From Bradyrhizobium campsiandrae (lineage in GTDB: Bacteria > Pseudomonadota > Alphaproteobacteria > Rhizobiales > Xanthobacteraceae), in NCBI RefSeq assembly GCF_014529705.1, contig NZ_JAANIH010000030.1, positions 34,577 to 98,576 of the forward strand: 64,000 bases of DNA, given 5' to 3'. The notes below the pieces were generated by a model. The model searched no databases. It had not been told where the DNA came from and worked only from the letters and a program-made list of their open reading frames with translations. Shown here one piece after another: positions 1 through 8,715 of the stretch. Each line of letters starts with the position of its first letter. The stretch's first letter is position 1. A program made the translations under genes and the position numbers.

Positions 1-44
1 AATGCGCCATTTACAGCGAGCTCACTGAGGTATGCGATGTCCAT
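1..44 (-). CDS. livH: LivH-type branched-chain amino acid ABC permease, N-terminal 14 codons only
   Basis: The minus strand reads MDIAYLSELAVNGA from an ATG whose A is also the last base of the TAA stop of the upstream acyl-CoA synthetase gene (TAATG overlap). This short N-terminus resembles that of LivH permeases (M-D-x-x-Y/L-x-x-x-L-x-x-N-G). The gene order livG, acyl-CoA ligase, livH is common in alphaproteobacterial branched-chain amino acid/acyl-type ABC clusters. The rest of the gene lies outside the window, so the call rests on 14 residues and context. Confidence 0.6.
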   Translation of the reverse strand, partial: MDIAYLSELAVNGA

Positions 45-1978
45 TAGACCTCCCGGATTACCAGCGTGCGCTCCACCAGCCCGACCTCGCCGCTCTCGTA
101 CGTCACCGCAGCTTTGACATGGATTTCTTTCGATCCATCATAAAGCGCGGCAATAACCGATGCGTATCGCTCTTCGACAACAGCGCGGCGGAGCTTGCGG
201 GTGCGTGTTATCTCTCCATCGTCCGGGTCGAATTCTTTGTGAAGGCTGACGAACCGATGCAGCTTCAGTGATTCGGGAAGTGCTTTGTTGACTCGATGAA
301 ACGCGTCGCGGAGCAGACCAGCCATTTCGGCCCGTTGCGACAGGTCCGCGTACGAGACATAGGGCACAGCGTTGGTCTCAGCCCAATGCCCGGCGGCCTC
401 CAGGTCGATGCAAACGATGGCTGTCAATTCGTCCCGACCGGCTCCGAAAACGGCTGCGTCCTTTATGTATGGGCTGAACTTCAGCCGGTTCTCTATGTAG
501 TTGGGGACGTAACGCTCCCCTCTCTTGGTATGGACGACCTCTGACACACGCCCCAGCACGACAAGGTGGCCATCGTCTTCCAGATACCCGGCATCGCCTG
601 TATGCAGCCAACCGTCTTTGAGCGCTTCCTCGGTTGCCATGGGATTGTTGAAGTACCCGCGAAACACGCTTTCTGCCTTCAGCAGTATTTCACCCGTGCC
701 TGTCACCTTGACCTGAACCCCAGGAAGCGCTCTGCCTACGGTATGTAGCTTGACTTCATCGGCCGCCTGGATGGCGTTGAAGGCCGCATTCTCGGTCTGG
801 CCATAGAGCTGCCGCAGCTTGATCCCCAGCGCACGGTAGAAGACAAACGTATCCTCCCCAATGGCCTCGCCGCCCGTGAACGCGCTCTTTAGTCGGCTGA
901 GACCATACAGGTCTTTTACCGGTCCGAAGATAATGCGTTCGCCCAGCAACCGGCCCAGCCATTCCAGATGGCTACCCGTTTGCCCGTCGAGCTTTCGCCT
1001 TTCCCAGGCAATCGCTCTGTCCGTGAAAAAATGGTAGAGCCATTTCTTCAACGGAGTGGAGTTTTCGATTCCGACCTGAATGGAGGTCAGCAAGTTGTCC
1101 CAGCTGCGCGGCGCGGCGAGATAAAGGCTTGGCGCTATCTCGCGCATGTCGCGCAAGACGGTTTCCTGCCTTTCCGGTACATTGACCGTGAAGCGAAAAG
1201 CGATTGCGGCAGCAACGGTCAGGGCAAAATCTCCGACCCATGCCATCGGCAAGTAAGCGAGAACCTCTTCACCATAATTGAATGCCCCGCCAGAATATGC
1301 ATTGCGAACTGCGGCGATGACATTTCTGTGGCTGAGCACGATCCCCTTGGGCTTACCGGTCGTGCCTGACGAATGCAGGAATATCGCCGGATCGTCCGGC
1401 GTCACGCGATTGACGATGCGCTCGCGCAGTTGTGGATCTGCCTTAAGGTTCGTCTCGCCTTTATCGTGAAGTTCCTCCCACGACAGGAGCCCCGGCGCGT
1501 CATAGGTGTTAAGACCCCTCTTGTCCTCGTAGACGATATATTCGATCGCACTGCCGGCCTCCCGCAGCTCTAGAAATTTGTCGACCTGCTCCTGGTCTTC
1601 GGCGAGCGCCGCCACAAGTTTCACTTCACCGACGAAATGGCGCAATTCGTCCAGTGTCGTCCCCGGGTAAGCTGGCATCGCGTACGCTCCCAGCATTGAC
1701 GATGCAGTCATGCCTGCGTAAAGACGAGCGCGGTTATCGCCAAGGACCATGACCGCGTCGCCCGGCCGGACACCGAGGCAATCAAGGCCAGCAGCGCAAA
1801 CCAGCACTTCATTGAAATATTCCGACCACGTCATCTCCTTCCAAATGCCGCGATGCTTTTCCCGCATCGCGATTTTGTTGCCGTGCTGAGCGGCGTTGTG
1901 AGCTAGAAGCCGCGGCAAGGTATCGTCTGCGGCACATATTTGCATGCTCACGGCTTTTTCATGCCGCATGACCGACAC
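44..1978 (-). CDS. Long-chain acyl-CoA synthetase (AMP-binding enzyme)
   Basis: This 644-residue protein is expected to activate a fatty or aromatic carboxylic acid with ATP to an acyl-adenylate and then a CoA thioester. The AMP-binding P-loop HSSGTTGKPKG is at about residues 202-212, and the YGQTE adenylate motif lies near residue 390. The length fits the long-chain ligase subgroup (COG1022-like) that often sits inside liv-type ABC operons. It overlaps the 3' end of livG by 20 bp and the next livH start by one base, which indicates translational coupling. An internal ATG at residue 12 would remove the livG overlap and is an alternative start. The substrate cannot be read from sequence; coupling to a liv transporter suggests an imported acid. 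Confidence 0.88.
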   Translation of the reverse strand: MSVMRHEKAVSMQICAADDTLPRLLAHNAAQHGNKIAMREKHRGIWKEMTWSEYFNEVLVCAAGLDCLGVRPGDAVMVLGDNRARLYAGMTASSMLGAYAMPAYPGTTLDELRHFVGEVKLVAALAEDQEQVDKFLELREAGSAIEYIVYEDKRGLNTYDAPGLLSWEELHDKGETNLKADPQLRERIVNRVTPDDPAIFLHSSGTTGKPKGIVLSHRNVIAAVRNAYSGGAFNYGEEVLAYLPMAWVGDFALTVAAAIAFRFTVNVPERQETVLRDMREIAPSLYLAAPRSWDNLLTSIQVGIENSTPLKKWLYHFFTDRAIAWERRKLDGQTGSHLEWLGRLLGERIIFGPVKDLYGLSRLKSAFTGGEAIGEDTFVFYRALGIKLRQLYGQTENAAFNAIQAADEVKLHTVGRALPGVQVKVTGTGEILLKAESVFRGYFNNPMATEEALKDGWLHTGDAGYLEDDGHLVVLGRVSEVVHTKRGERYVPNYIENRLKFSPYIKDAAVFGAGRDELTAIVCIDLEAAGHWAETNAVPYVSYADLSQRAEMAGLLRDAFHRVNKALPESLKLHRFVSLHKEFDPDDGEITRTRKLRRAVVEERYASVIAALYDGSKEIHVKAAVTYESGEVGLVERTLVIREV

Positions 1979-2768
1979 CGATATAGGCTTCGATGACCCG
2001 CGGATCCTTCACAACTTCCCTTGGCTTGCCCGTTGCAATCATTTCTCCGTAGTTTAATGCCAGCACGCGATCACAGATGCCGGTAATCACATCCATGCTG
2101 TGTTCGATCAACAAAACGCTCACACCGCGCTCCGCGCGCGCATCGAGAATGAACCTTGCCATATACTCCTTCTCCTCCTGGTTCATTCCGGCCATCGGCT
2201 CATCGAGGATAAGGAGGTGCGGCTCCGCCACCAACGCGCGTGCAAGCTCGACTCGCTTCTTCATTCCGATCGGAATGCCGTCGACGAGTTCGTGACGAAC
2301 GCTTTCGAGTTGCAAGAACTCGATCACTTCCTCCACGATTTCACGGTTTCGCATCTCATCCGGACGCGCCAACCACCAGTACAGCGCCGTACGAATGACA
2401 CCAGGACGCATGTGAATGTGTCGTCCAAGCAGAATATTGTCGAGCACACTCATACCATTGAAAAGGGCCAGATTCTGAAACGTGCGGGCAACGCCTAAAC
2501 CCGCCACCTTGTGAGGTGCCGTGCCTGTAATGTCCTTGCCGTCGAGTTTGATCGTGCCTTTGTTAGGCGGATAGAAGCCGGTAATGGCGTTTGTCAGTGT
2601 GGTTTTGCCGCTACCATTCGGCCCGACGAGACCGAAGATTTCACCGCGGTAAATACTCAGATCGACACCGGTCACGGCAACAAGACCGCCGAAGCGTCGT
2701 TCAATGCCGGTGCATTGCAGCACCGGTCCCGCTTGGTGAAACTCTTTCGGCACGCAATCTTCCATCAT
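1959..2768 (-). CDS. livG: LivG-type ABC transporter ATP-binding protein
   Basis: This 269-residue cytoplasmic ATPase should energise a branched-chain amino acid-type (HAAT family) ABC importer. Walker A GPNGSGKT is at residues 49-56 and Walker B LLILDEP is followed by the D-loop region. The C-terminal end (EAYIG near the terminus) is typical of LivG. The ABC signature is unusual: P-I-G-M-K-K-R-V-E-L-A-R replaces the LSGGQ consensus, a deviation shared by LivG proteins encoded next to acyl-CoA ligases as far as I recall. It is cotranscribed with the acyl-CoA synthetase downstream. The start codon has a second ATG directly after it. Confidence 0.9.
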   Translation of the reverse strand: MMEDCVPKEFHQAGPVLQCTGIERRFGGLVAVTGVDLSIYRGEIFGLVGPNGSGKTTLTNAITGFYPPNKGTIKLDGKDITGTAPHKVAGLGVARTFQNLALFNGMSVLDNILLGRHIHMRPGVIRTALYWWLARPDEMRNREIVEEVIEFLQLESVRHELVDGIPIGMKKRVELARALVAEPHLLILDEPMAGMNQEEKEYMARFILDARAERGVSVLLIEHSMDVITGICDRVLALNYGEMIATGKPREVVKDPRVIEAYIGVGHAA

Positions 2769-2805
2769 ACCAGTTCGATTCGCATTCGCGGCCCGTTGAA
2801 CCTGG

Positions 2806-3268
2806 TTAGCCTATTTTGAAATAGTCTGGACGCCCCGTCGGCCACGGATCACCCCACAGCTGCTGACCGCCATCGACTGTCAAGACTTCTCCAGTGATGA
2901 ACTTGCCTGACGGCGCAGCCAGGTAAACCACGGCCTCGGCAATATCCCACTCGTCTCCCGATCGGCGCATGGGATTTGATTCCTCAAAGGTGGCCGCGCC
3001 TTCCGGCGAATAGTTGCTGAATCCGTTGCTTTCGCAGCATCCAGGCGCGACGCAGTTAACCCTGATGTTGTGCGGCGCCCATTCCACGGCCACCGATTTG
3101 GATAGATAGATCACACCGGCGCGCGCCGCGCAGGAATGCGCGATGCCTGGCAGGCCGCGCCAGATGTCCGCGACGATGCTTACAATGTTTCCAGACTCTC
3201 CTGCCGCGACCCATCTCTTCGCCGCAGCTTGCATCATCCACCATGTCCCATTGAGGTTGTTGACGAAA
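2806..3268 (-). pseudogene. SDR-family oxidoreductase, C-terminal fragment (5' end missing)
   Basis: About 150 residues of a classical short-chain dehydrogenase remain: the NLNGTWWMMQAA segment, the G-N-I-V-S-I catalytic strand, WAPHNIRVNCVAPG and the C-terminal TGEVLTVDGGQ. The N-terminal Rossmann motif TGxxxGIG and the NNAG region are absent. In-frame homology stops at about 3265-3270, where the opposite strand changes into livH coding sequence. The segment that normally holds the catalytic YxxxK reads AARAGVIYLSK, so the Tyr may also be displaced. The fragment heads the livG/ligase cluster on the minus strand. It is most likely a deletion or recombination remnant, although an internal ATG at 3237 would permit a 143-residue product. 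Confidence 0.75.
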
Positions 3269-3269
3269 T

Positions 3270-3364
3270 ATTTTTATCCCGAGGCCTCCAACACCGTCGT
3301 CTTCGTCTTGATGGTGCTGGTGCTGCTGGTAAAGCCATCCGGACTGACGGGACGGACGACCTGA
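3270..3364 (+). pseudogene. livH: LivH permease, C-terminal remnant (about 30 codons)
   Basis: The plus strand reads YFYPEASNTVVFVLMVLVLL, then VKPSGLTGR and a stop at 3362-3364. This matches the last transmembrane helix and the conserved terminal P-x-G-L-x-G-R of LivH permeases. The TGA is followed by one base and then the livM ATG, the normal tight livH-livM spacing. Everything upstream of about 3270 belongs to an oppositely oriented SDR fragment, so the livH body has been lost. Confidence 0.75.
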
Positions 3365-3365
3365 C

Positions 3366-4334
3366 ATGACAGTCATGACCGACGACACCATTCCGGCCCC
3401 GCGTCGCGCCATCAGCGACGAGATGATCGCGTTCGTTATCATAACGGCGCTGTTGCTGATCGTGCCCCTGACTGGCCTCTACCCGTTCTTCGTCATGCAG
3501 GCGCTGTGCTTCGCCTTGCTGGCGTGTGCGTTCAACCTGCTGATCGGCTACGGCGGGCTGTTGTCGTTCGGCCACGCGATGTTCTTAGGGACTGCAGGAT
3601 ACTTCACCGCGCATGCGCTGAAGGTCTGGGGGCTTTCGCCGGAGCTCGGCATTTTCATGGGCACTGCCGGCGCCGCGATACTCGGCGTCATCACCGGTCT
3701 GGTCGCTATTCGCCGCCAGGGCATCTATTTCGCGATGATCACGCTGGCGCTGTCGCAGCTGTTGTATTTCATCTATCTGCAGACGCCGTTCACCCATGGC
3801 GAAGACGGCATCCAGGGCATCCCGCAGGGCTACTTGTTCGGAATCTTCAACCTCGCCAAGCCAACCACACTTTATTACGTCATCCTGGCGGGCTTTCTGT
3901 GCGGCTTCCTCATCATCTACCGCGCCATCAATTCGCCGTTCGGCGAGGTGCTGAAAGCGATCCGGGAGAACGAGCCGCGGGCGATCTCGCTCGGCTACAA
4001 GACCGACCAGTACAAGCTCCTGGCCTATATCCTGTCGGGCACGCTGGCGGGATTTGCCGGTTCGCTGAAGGTGTTCGTTGCCCAGAATGCCTCTCTCACC
4101 GATGTGCACTGGAGCATGTCGGGCGAAATCGTGCTGATGACGCTGGTCGGCGGGCTGGGCACCGTGTTCGGCCCGGTGGTCGGGGCGTTCGTGATCATCG
4201 CCATGCAGCAATATCTCGCCGGCTTCGGGCAATGGGTGACCGTGATCCAGGGCGCGATCTTCTTGATCTGCGTGCTGACCTTTCGCCGCGGCGTGATCGG
4301 GGAAATCGCGCATTTCTTCCGGCGATCGCTATAG
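3366..4334 (+). CDS. livM: LivM-type branched-chain amino acid ABC permease
   Basis: This 322-residue inner-membrane permease has repeated hydrophobic helices and the LivM hallmarks NLLIGYGGLLSFGHA (about residues 57-71), GIYFAMITLALSQ (about 118-130), the cytoplasmic loop EVLKAIRENEPRAISLGY and the late helix GGLGTVFGPVVGA. It would pair with LivH to form the channel of a HAAT-family importer. The cognate livH survives only as a C-terminal scrap directly upstream, and no livG or livF follows, so it can work only if it pairs with subunits encoded elsewhere. I read it as an intact gene stranded in a broken operon. Confidence 0.92.
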   Translation: MTVMTDDTIPAPRRAISDEMIAFVIITALLLIVPLTGLYPFFVMQALCFALLACAFNLLIGYGGLLSFGHAMFLGTAGYFTAHALKVWGLSPELGIFMGTAGAAILGVITGLVAIRRQGIYFAMITLALSQLLYFIYLQTPFTHGEDGIQGIPQGYLFGIFNLAKPTTLYYVILAGFLCGFLIIYRAINSPFGEVLKAIRENEPRAISLGYKTDQYKLLAYILSGTLAGFAGSLKVFVAQNASLTDVHWSMSGEIVLMTLVGGLGTVFGPVVGAFVIIAMQQYLAGFGQWVTVIQGAIFLICVLTFRRGVIGEIAHFFRRSL

Positions 4335-4622
4335 CTAAAAGGGGCGGACTCAATCGGCCGACCAAATTGAGAATTGGCAGAGCGGGAGCGATAACGGAGA
4401 GGCTTAAGGCCCACGGCTCACATGATCCGCACCAATGACCGCAACCGACCAACACGCCGAAACGTCGAAATAGTACTTGCTATCAGGACGCATCCGCCGG
4501 GTGCACAGGTGTGAGCTCTGCAATCGTCTTTTCTTCTCTGCGGGGCTGGCTACCTAGTTGTGCAGAGGTTTGCAGAGGCTGCCAGAACTCCTATCTTGGG
4601 AACGAGGCAGATGAGGGACGAT

Positions 4623-5150
4623 ATGGCCAAGGACAAGGAATTGGAACGCGGCCTGAAGGCCATGGCAGACGAGTTTCGGCTTCCGTTTGGCGGACGGATG
4701 GAATTGTCGAAATTGGTTGCAGCCCATCTCGACTGGTTTGAGGCCGCCGACCGTCGTGGGTTGAAGTGGCCGGATATGATTAGAGCCTTGGCCGCCGCCG
4801 GCATCAACGGCAGAAACGGAATGCCCTTGAGCGTGGGCACGCTTTCCTCGACGGTTTGGCGCAAGCGCGCAGAGGCCGAGGTGGCGAAGGCCAGCGCCGG
4901 CCCGCGGCTTGTTTCACCGGCAGCCTCCAGCGCGCTTATGGAGCCTGCGAGGACGGCGAGTCCCATTGCGGCGACGTTGCCCCAGCGCAGTAAGCGCGCG
5001 GACGCTCCGTCGGTCAAGGAAAGCGCTCAGGTCAAGCGAAAGAAGACAGCGGCTTCGAATGAAGAGGTGAGCAGAAGCCGTGCTCCGAGCAGGAACGATG
5101 TGCTCGCTTACATGGACAGGGCCCGCACAATCCGCCGTCGATCGGATTGA
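4623..5150 (+). CDS. Hypothetical protein, possible conjugation accessory or DNA-binding protein
   Basis: I do not recognise a family with confidence. The N-terminal half (residues ~1-85) is compact and charged and contains W-P-D-M-I-R-A-L-A-A-A-G-I followed by LSVGTLSSTVWRKR. This helix-turn-helix-like pattern resembles the small DNA-binding proteins found near relaxase loci. The C-terminal half is basic, low in complexity and rich in Ala, Ser, Lys and Arg. The start at 4623 is chosen because AGGGA lies 5 bases upstream; an in-frame ATG at 4611 and a GTG at 4560 are alternatives. It lies in the accessory region, with the transfer module about 6 kb downstream on the same strand. Confidence 0.55.
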   Translation: MAKDKELERGLKAMADEFRLPFGGRMELSKLVAAHLDWFEAADRRGLKWPDMIRALAAAGINGRNGMPLSVGTLSSTVWRKRAEAEVAKASAGPRLVSPAASSALMEPARTASPIAATLPQRSKRADAPSVKESAQVKRKKTAASNEEVSRSRAPSRNDVLAYMDRARTIRRRSD

Positions 5151-5343
5151 TCGGGCTGCCGGCGCAAAAGCCGCGCAATTCAATCGTACCCGGATCCGCG
5201 AGCCAGGTGGCCGAGCGAGGTAAGGCGCCTGTATAGCCCGACCGGTGCGCCGCGGAAATCGTGCCGTTTGACGGAGGCATCTTGACCTCGACCGCAGCCT
5301 TGTAATCAACTGGCACTACTTCTTGTTGTAGGGTGGTCGCGTC

Positions 5344-5550
5344 ATGGAGCATGAGTTCTACCGCGGGCTGGCGCAGCGGGTGCGCGACGTCGCCGAGCGC
5401 GTCGATCCATTCACCAAGCTGCGGTTGTTAAGACTCGCGGAGCGATACGCCGTCAAAGGCATCCGGCCGGAGCCTGCCCCGACGACCGAGAGGCCGCCGC
5501 CGATCCCCCGCCCTCATCTTCACGTGGTGTTGGCTCCCGAAGAGGGCTGA
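5344..5550 (+). CDS. Small conserved hypothetical protein (68 aa)
   Basis: This 68-residue protein has a helical N-terminal half (YRGLAQRVRDVAERVDPFTK, then LRLLRLAERY) and a proline-rich tail. Short proteins with this 'RVRxxAExxDPFTKxRLLxLAxRY' layout are frequent in Bradyrhizobium genomes as far as I recall; their role is unknown to me. It has no membrane segment or catalytic signature. The ATG at 5344 is the only sensible start. It is isolated in the accessory region. Confidence 0.55.
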   Translation: MEHEFYRGLAQRVRDVAERVDPFTKLRLLRLAERYAVKGIRPEPAPTTERPPPIPRPHLHVVLAPEEG

Positions 5551-5672
5551 TGTTGCGGGCCGGCCGCCTGTCGCAGTCGATCGTGACCCGCCCAGATGAG
5601 GCGATGGGTTTCCGGCGAAATGCCTGCCGCGGATCGCGGCGAATGGTCAGTCGATCCAGAGCAAGAACCAGC

Positions 5673-6062
5673 TCAGGAAACCTTTGCCCGCGCTTTTTCG
5701 CGAGCGGCCTGCCGGCGCTGAAGGCGGTCGCGCCTACCTGGGAGCGCCACGACCGGGAGCGGCTGCGGGGATGTGGCGTGATGGGGAATTGTCGCCGTCT
5801 CCGGAGCTGGATGACGGGCTTCCATGACGTCCAACACCGCACGCCCCTTGTCGGTGATCCGCCACCCACCGTTCATGCGCTCAATCAATCCTTGCGAAAA
5901 GATGTCCAGATCCGGAACGCGCGCAGCCAAGCGCTTGGTCCGCTCGGCCCATTCGCGGCCGCTGGTTGCCAGAATGGCCATGTCACGCTTGAGGTCCGCC
6001 ATCACCGCGAAGCCGGCGGGATAGCTCACCAGGATCTTCAGGACCGTGACCTGGAAATTCAC
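5673..6062 (-). CDS. Hypothetical protein with winged-helix-like segment (GTG start)
   Basis: The start is taken as GTG at 6062, giving 129 residues beginning VNFQVTVLKILVSYPAGF. It is preceded by a purine-rich GAGGCGGGGG and lies 17 bases after the stop of the upstream small gene. The longer frame up to 6275 overlaps that gene and looks non-coding. Residues ~10-85 (VLKILVSYPAG, LKRDMAIL, GLIERMNGGWRITDKGRAVLDVMEA) resemble a winged-helix domain in which the last part forms the wing. The tail is basic and low in complexity. A transcription-factor-like role is only inferred. It is probably cotranscribed with the small gene at 6079. Confidence 0.6.
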   Translation of the reverse strand: MNFQVTVLKILVSYPAGFAVMADLKRDMAILATSGREWAERTKRLAARVPDLDIFSQGLIERMNGGWRITDKGRAVLDVMEARHPAPETATIPHHATSPQPLPVVALPGRRDRLQRRQAAREKARAKVS

Positions 6063-6078
6063 CCCCCGCCTCTTGCGA

Positions 6079-6279
6079 CTACCGCCACATGGTTGGGGCG
6101 TCTGAGAGAGCTTCGCGGCCGATCTCTTTGAGCCGGTCCGGCGAGGTGTCCCCATTCGTGGCGGCTTCGAGAATCTTCGAGGCGACATGCGTGCGGGTGC
6201 CCATCTGGTGGCGGGAAACATCCCCACAGACCTCGTCGAGGACCGCGCGCAACAGCGCGGTGGTAGCGGCATCAAACAT
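6079..6279 (-). CDS. Small conserved hypothetical protein (66 aa)
   Basis: The 66-residue product starts MFDAATTALLRAVLDEVC and contains THVASKILEAA near its middle and DRLKEIGREAL towards the end. I recall near-identical small proteins in many copies across Bradyrhizobium genomes, with no assigned function. It is predicted to be helical and soluble. It ends 17 bases before the next minus-strand gene and probably forms a two-gene unit with it. Confidence 0.6.
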   Translation of the reverse strand: MFDAATTALLRAVLDEVCGDVSRHQMGTRTHVASKILEAATNGDTSPDRLKEIGREALSDAPTMWR

Positions 6280-6931
6280 GAGAGATCCCCCAGCGGAAAA
6301 TCTTACCTCAGGAAATCGCTTTTTCGGCGTCGTGCTTAAGAGCGTTAACTATTTTTGGAATTGTATTACCTCCGGCCACGCCTTGCAACGACCGCCGAGC
6401 TTGGACTTGACGTCGCCTCAACCAAGGCAAGCGGAGAGAAGCCTGACAAAATCGCCGAGAGCTGGTTCAGCGAAGGAGCGCGACGGAAGGGCCGTGCTTA
6501 AGCATGACCTGGAGCGCGCGGGCCGCGGCGCCTCAGAGGCGAACAGCCGCACACGGGTGCGTATGCAGCCGGAGCATCGGTCCTCGCGCTACAGCGCAAT
6601 GGCCGCAGACCAACGGCCTGCGGCCCACCGGCGAGAAATATAAATCACGATGAAATACGCCAGCCCCGGTGCTGAGTGACGGTAAAGCACGTTTTCGAAG
6701 CCTTTTGGATTCCGTAAATCTACGGCAGTTCCGCCAGAGCAGGTGAGGCCGCGATCGCAGGGTCTTGCGGTCAAAGACGGCCGTTCAATCCCTTCTTAAG
6801 CAAACCAGCAATTTGCATAAAGTCGGCGCTCCTCACTTAGCGAAATCGAAGCCGGAAGCGACCATCGTGGAGCACTGATTGTTCGTATATTTGATTTGGC
6901 GATCACCGCCGCAAGAAACTTTGTCGACAAG
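6280..6931. other. Intergenic stretch without recognised genes
   Basis: About 650 bases lie between the start of the small minus-strand gene and the GGDEF gene. No open frame here has a plausible start, ribosome site or family resemblance. Base composition is noticeably more AT-rich at 6290-6370 and 6780-6900 than in the flanking genes. It presumably holds the two divergent promoters, which I cannot place reliably. Confidence 0.5.
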
Positions 6932-8167
6932 ATGCCCGAGAGCACTGTGATGCAGTCGGATTCGAGAATCTACAGCCTTCCGCGCTGGCGCGTGACGCGA
7001 TGGCTCGCCGACTGCGGTGCGGACGTGCCCGAGGACATTCGGATCGCGCTGATCGGCAATGTGTACGGAACGCTGCCGGTCTTCATCGGCGGCATCCTGA
7101 ATACTCTTCTGGTGGCTGCAGTCATTGCCGCGCGCTCGCCGACGCCGTTGTTCATCGCGTGGCTCGCTATCGAGATTGCGATCTGCCTGACGCGGCTCAC
7201 CGTGTTGATCGTCGCTCGTCGCCGGGCGCTGAGGCATCACGCTATGCCGACCGACATCAACCTGGTGCTTTCGATCGCTTGGAGCGGCAGCGTCGGCTAT
7301 GGGGCGCTGATTAGTCTGGCGACGGGCGACTGGGTAGCTGCAACGCTCGCCTGCATATCCGCCGGAGCGATGGTCGGCGGCATCTGCTTCCGCAACTTCA
7401 GTGCGCCGCGGCTCTGCGGGGCGATGATCGTGCTGAGCTTGGGGCCGACGATCCCTGGGGCATTGATCGCCGGAGAGCCGCTCATGCTGGTCCTGTTCTT
7501 CCAGATACCCATGTATCTGGCGGCCATGACCATGGCCTGCTTCAAGTTGAACCATATGCTGATCGCGACGATGCGTGCGGAGCGCGAGAATGATCATCGC
7601 GCCCGACATGATGAGCTTACTGGGCTTGCCAATCGAGCGGGGCTTGTTGGCGCCCTTGAGGAGCGACTGTCACCGCGAAGCGGCCGCGGCGAGACGCTGG
7701 CGCTGCTCTATCTTGATCTCGACGACTTCAAGGTGGTCAACGATACGCACGGCCACGCTGCGGGCGACCGACTGCTGCAGAGCGTGGCCGAGCGCCTGCG
7801 GGGTGTTCTGCGAGAAGGTGACCTGCCGGCGCGCTTGGGCGGTGACGAATTCGTCGTGCTCGGCGCGCGCTGCACTGAGGAACAGGCAACGGCGTTGGGA
7901 CGGCACCTGGTTGAGGCGATCGGAGTTCCGCATGATCTCGACTGCGGCGCGCCGGCACGCGTCAGCGTGAGCGTCGGCATCGCGATGGCCCCCAAGCACG
8001 GGAACGGAGCGGCCGATCTACTGCGGGCTGCCGATGCCGCGCTCTATCAGGCCAAGTTCGCCGGCGGGTCACGTTGTGAGGTTGCATCCGAAGACGACCT
8101 GGCGCGGTTACGCCTGCTTCTCGCGCGAAGTGCCGCCGAGCCCGTTCGCCAAAGCGCCGCAGCGTGA
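6932..8167 (+). CDS. Membrane-bound diguanylate cyclase (GGDEF domain)
   Basis: The protein has an N-terminal block of about five to six hydrophobic helices (roughly residues 40-210) followed by a GGDEF domain. The domain shows the DELTGLANRAGL entry motif, LDLDDFKVVNDTHGHAAGD and an intact RLGGDEF signature, so it should make cyclic di-GMP from two GTP at the inner membrane. An RxxD inhibitory site five residues before GGDEF is present in EGDLPARLGGDEF only loosely (R is missing), so product inhibition may be weak. The frame opens at a TTG at 6896; ATG at 6932 is preferred, with ATG at 6950 next. The sensory region matches no domain I can name. Confidence 0.85.
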   Translation: MPESTVMQSDSRIYSLPRWRVTRWLADCGADVPEDIRIALIGNVYGTLPVFIGGILNTLLVAAVIAARSPTPLFIAWLAIEIAICLTRLTVLIVARRRALRHHAMPTDINLVLSIAWSGSVGYGALISLATGDWVAATLACISAGAMVGGICFRNFSAPRLCGAMIVLSLGPTIPGALIAGEPLMLVLFFQIPMYLAAMTMACFKLNHMLIATMRAERENDHRARHDELTGLANRAGLVGALEERLSPRSGRGETLALLYLDLDDFKVVNDTHGHAAGDRLLQSVAERLRGVLREGDLPARLGGDEFVVLGARCTEEQATALGRHLVEAIGVPHDLDCGAPARVSVSVGIAMAPKHGNGAADLLRAADAALYQAKFAGGSRCEVASEDDLARLRLLLARSAAEPVRQSAAA

Positions 8168-8284
8168 CCCGTTGTCGATCGGTCGACGCTCCTCCTCCCG
8201 TTGCAGTACGGTCTCCGAAGTTAGAAGCTCGTTAACCGCTCGGTCGCATGGTGACGCCTGTTCGCCGATGAAAGAGGTCTCTCC

Positions 8285-8452
8285 ATGGCCGAGGCTCCCG
8301 CTTGCTACTCCTGCAGCGCCAGCAGGCTACTGCGCGACGTGTCGCCCGTGACGCCGGGTTATGAAATCCGATCATTCGAGTGTACCAAGTGCCGGACAGT
8401 CCTACGGCTGGTCTTCAGATGTGAGCCAGGTTCGCCCGAGGCGGCGGATTGA
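8285..8452 (+). CDS. Small zinc-ribbon protein (55 aa)
   Basis: ATG at 8285 opens a 55-residue frame that is too short for most gene finders. It contains two Cys pairs, CYSC near residues 7-10 and CTKC near 33-36, about 22 residues apart, which is the geometry of a treble-clef or rubredoxin-like zinc ribbon. The sequence E-I-R-S-F-E-C-T-K-C-R-T resembles small zinc-ribbon proteins widespread in Bradyrhizobium. No function can be given. It is isolated between two GGDEF genes. Confidence 0.55.
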   Translation: MAEAPACYSCSASRLLRDVSPVTPGYEIRSFECTKCRTVLRLVFRCEPGSPEAAD

Positions 8453-8715
8453 TCGGGAGCAAGTCGAGAAGAATTAAATTTCCTCTTCGCGCCGTTGCAG
8501 GAGGTCTTCTGCAACAAGCCTCTCTCCGCCTGTGGGCATTCCTCCGCAACGTGTTGCCGAAAACAGCCAATCATCCTAGAGCTGCACTCGACGGCCTGAA
8601 ATCTAACTAGTTTCTTTCATTAGCTTCTTTTGAATTGCGAGAATGCTGGGAAACGCGTTGCGTGCGCGTCTCTCGCGAGTGACCCACCCGGCATATCACA
8701 GGGAGGCGTTCGCAG
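8453..8715. other. Intergenic stretch, nothing recognised
   Basis: The AT-richer spacer between the zinc-ribbon gene and the disrupted GGDEF gene shows no supported ORF. A purine-rich AGGGAGG at 8699-8705 is the likely ribosome-binding site of the following gene. Confidence 0.4.

Noticed and set aside
5032..5352. 106-codon minus-strand frame between the 4623 and 5344 genes
   Set aside because: Some of it looks protein-like, but it overlaps the end of a supported gene and matches no family I recognise.
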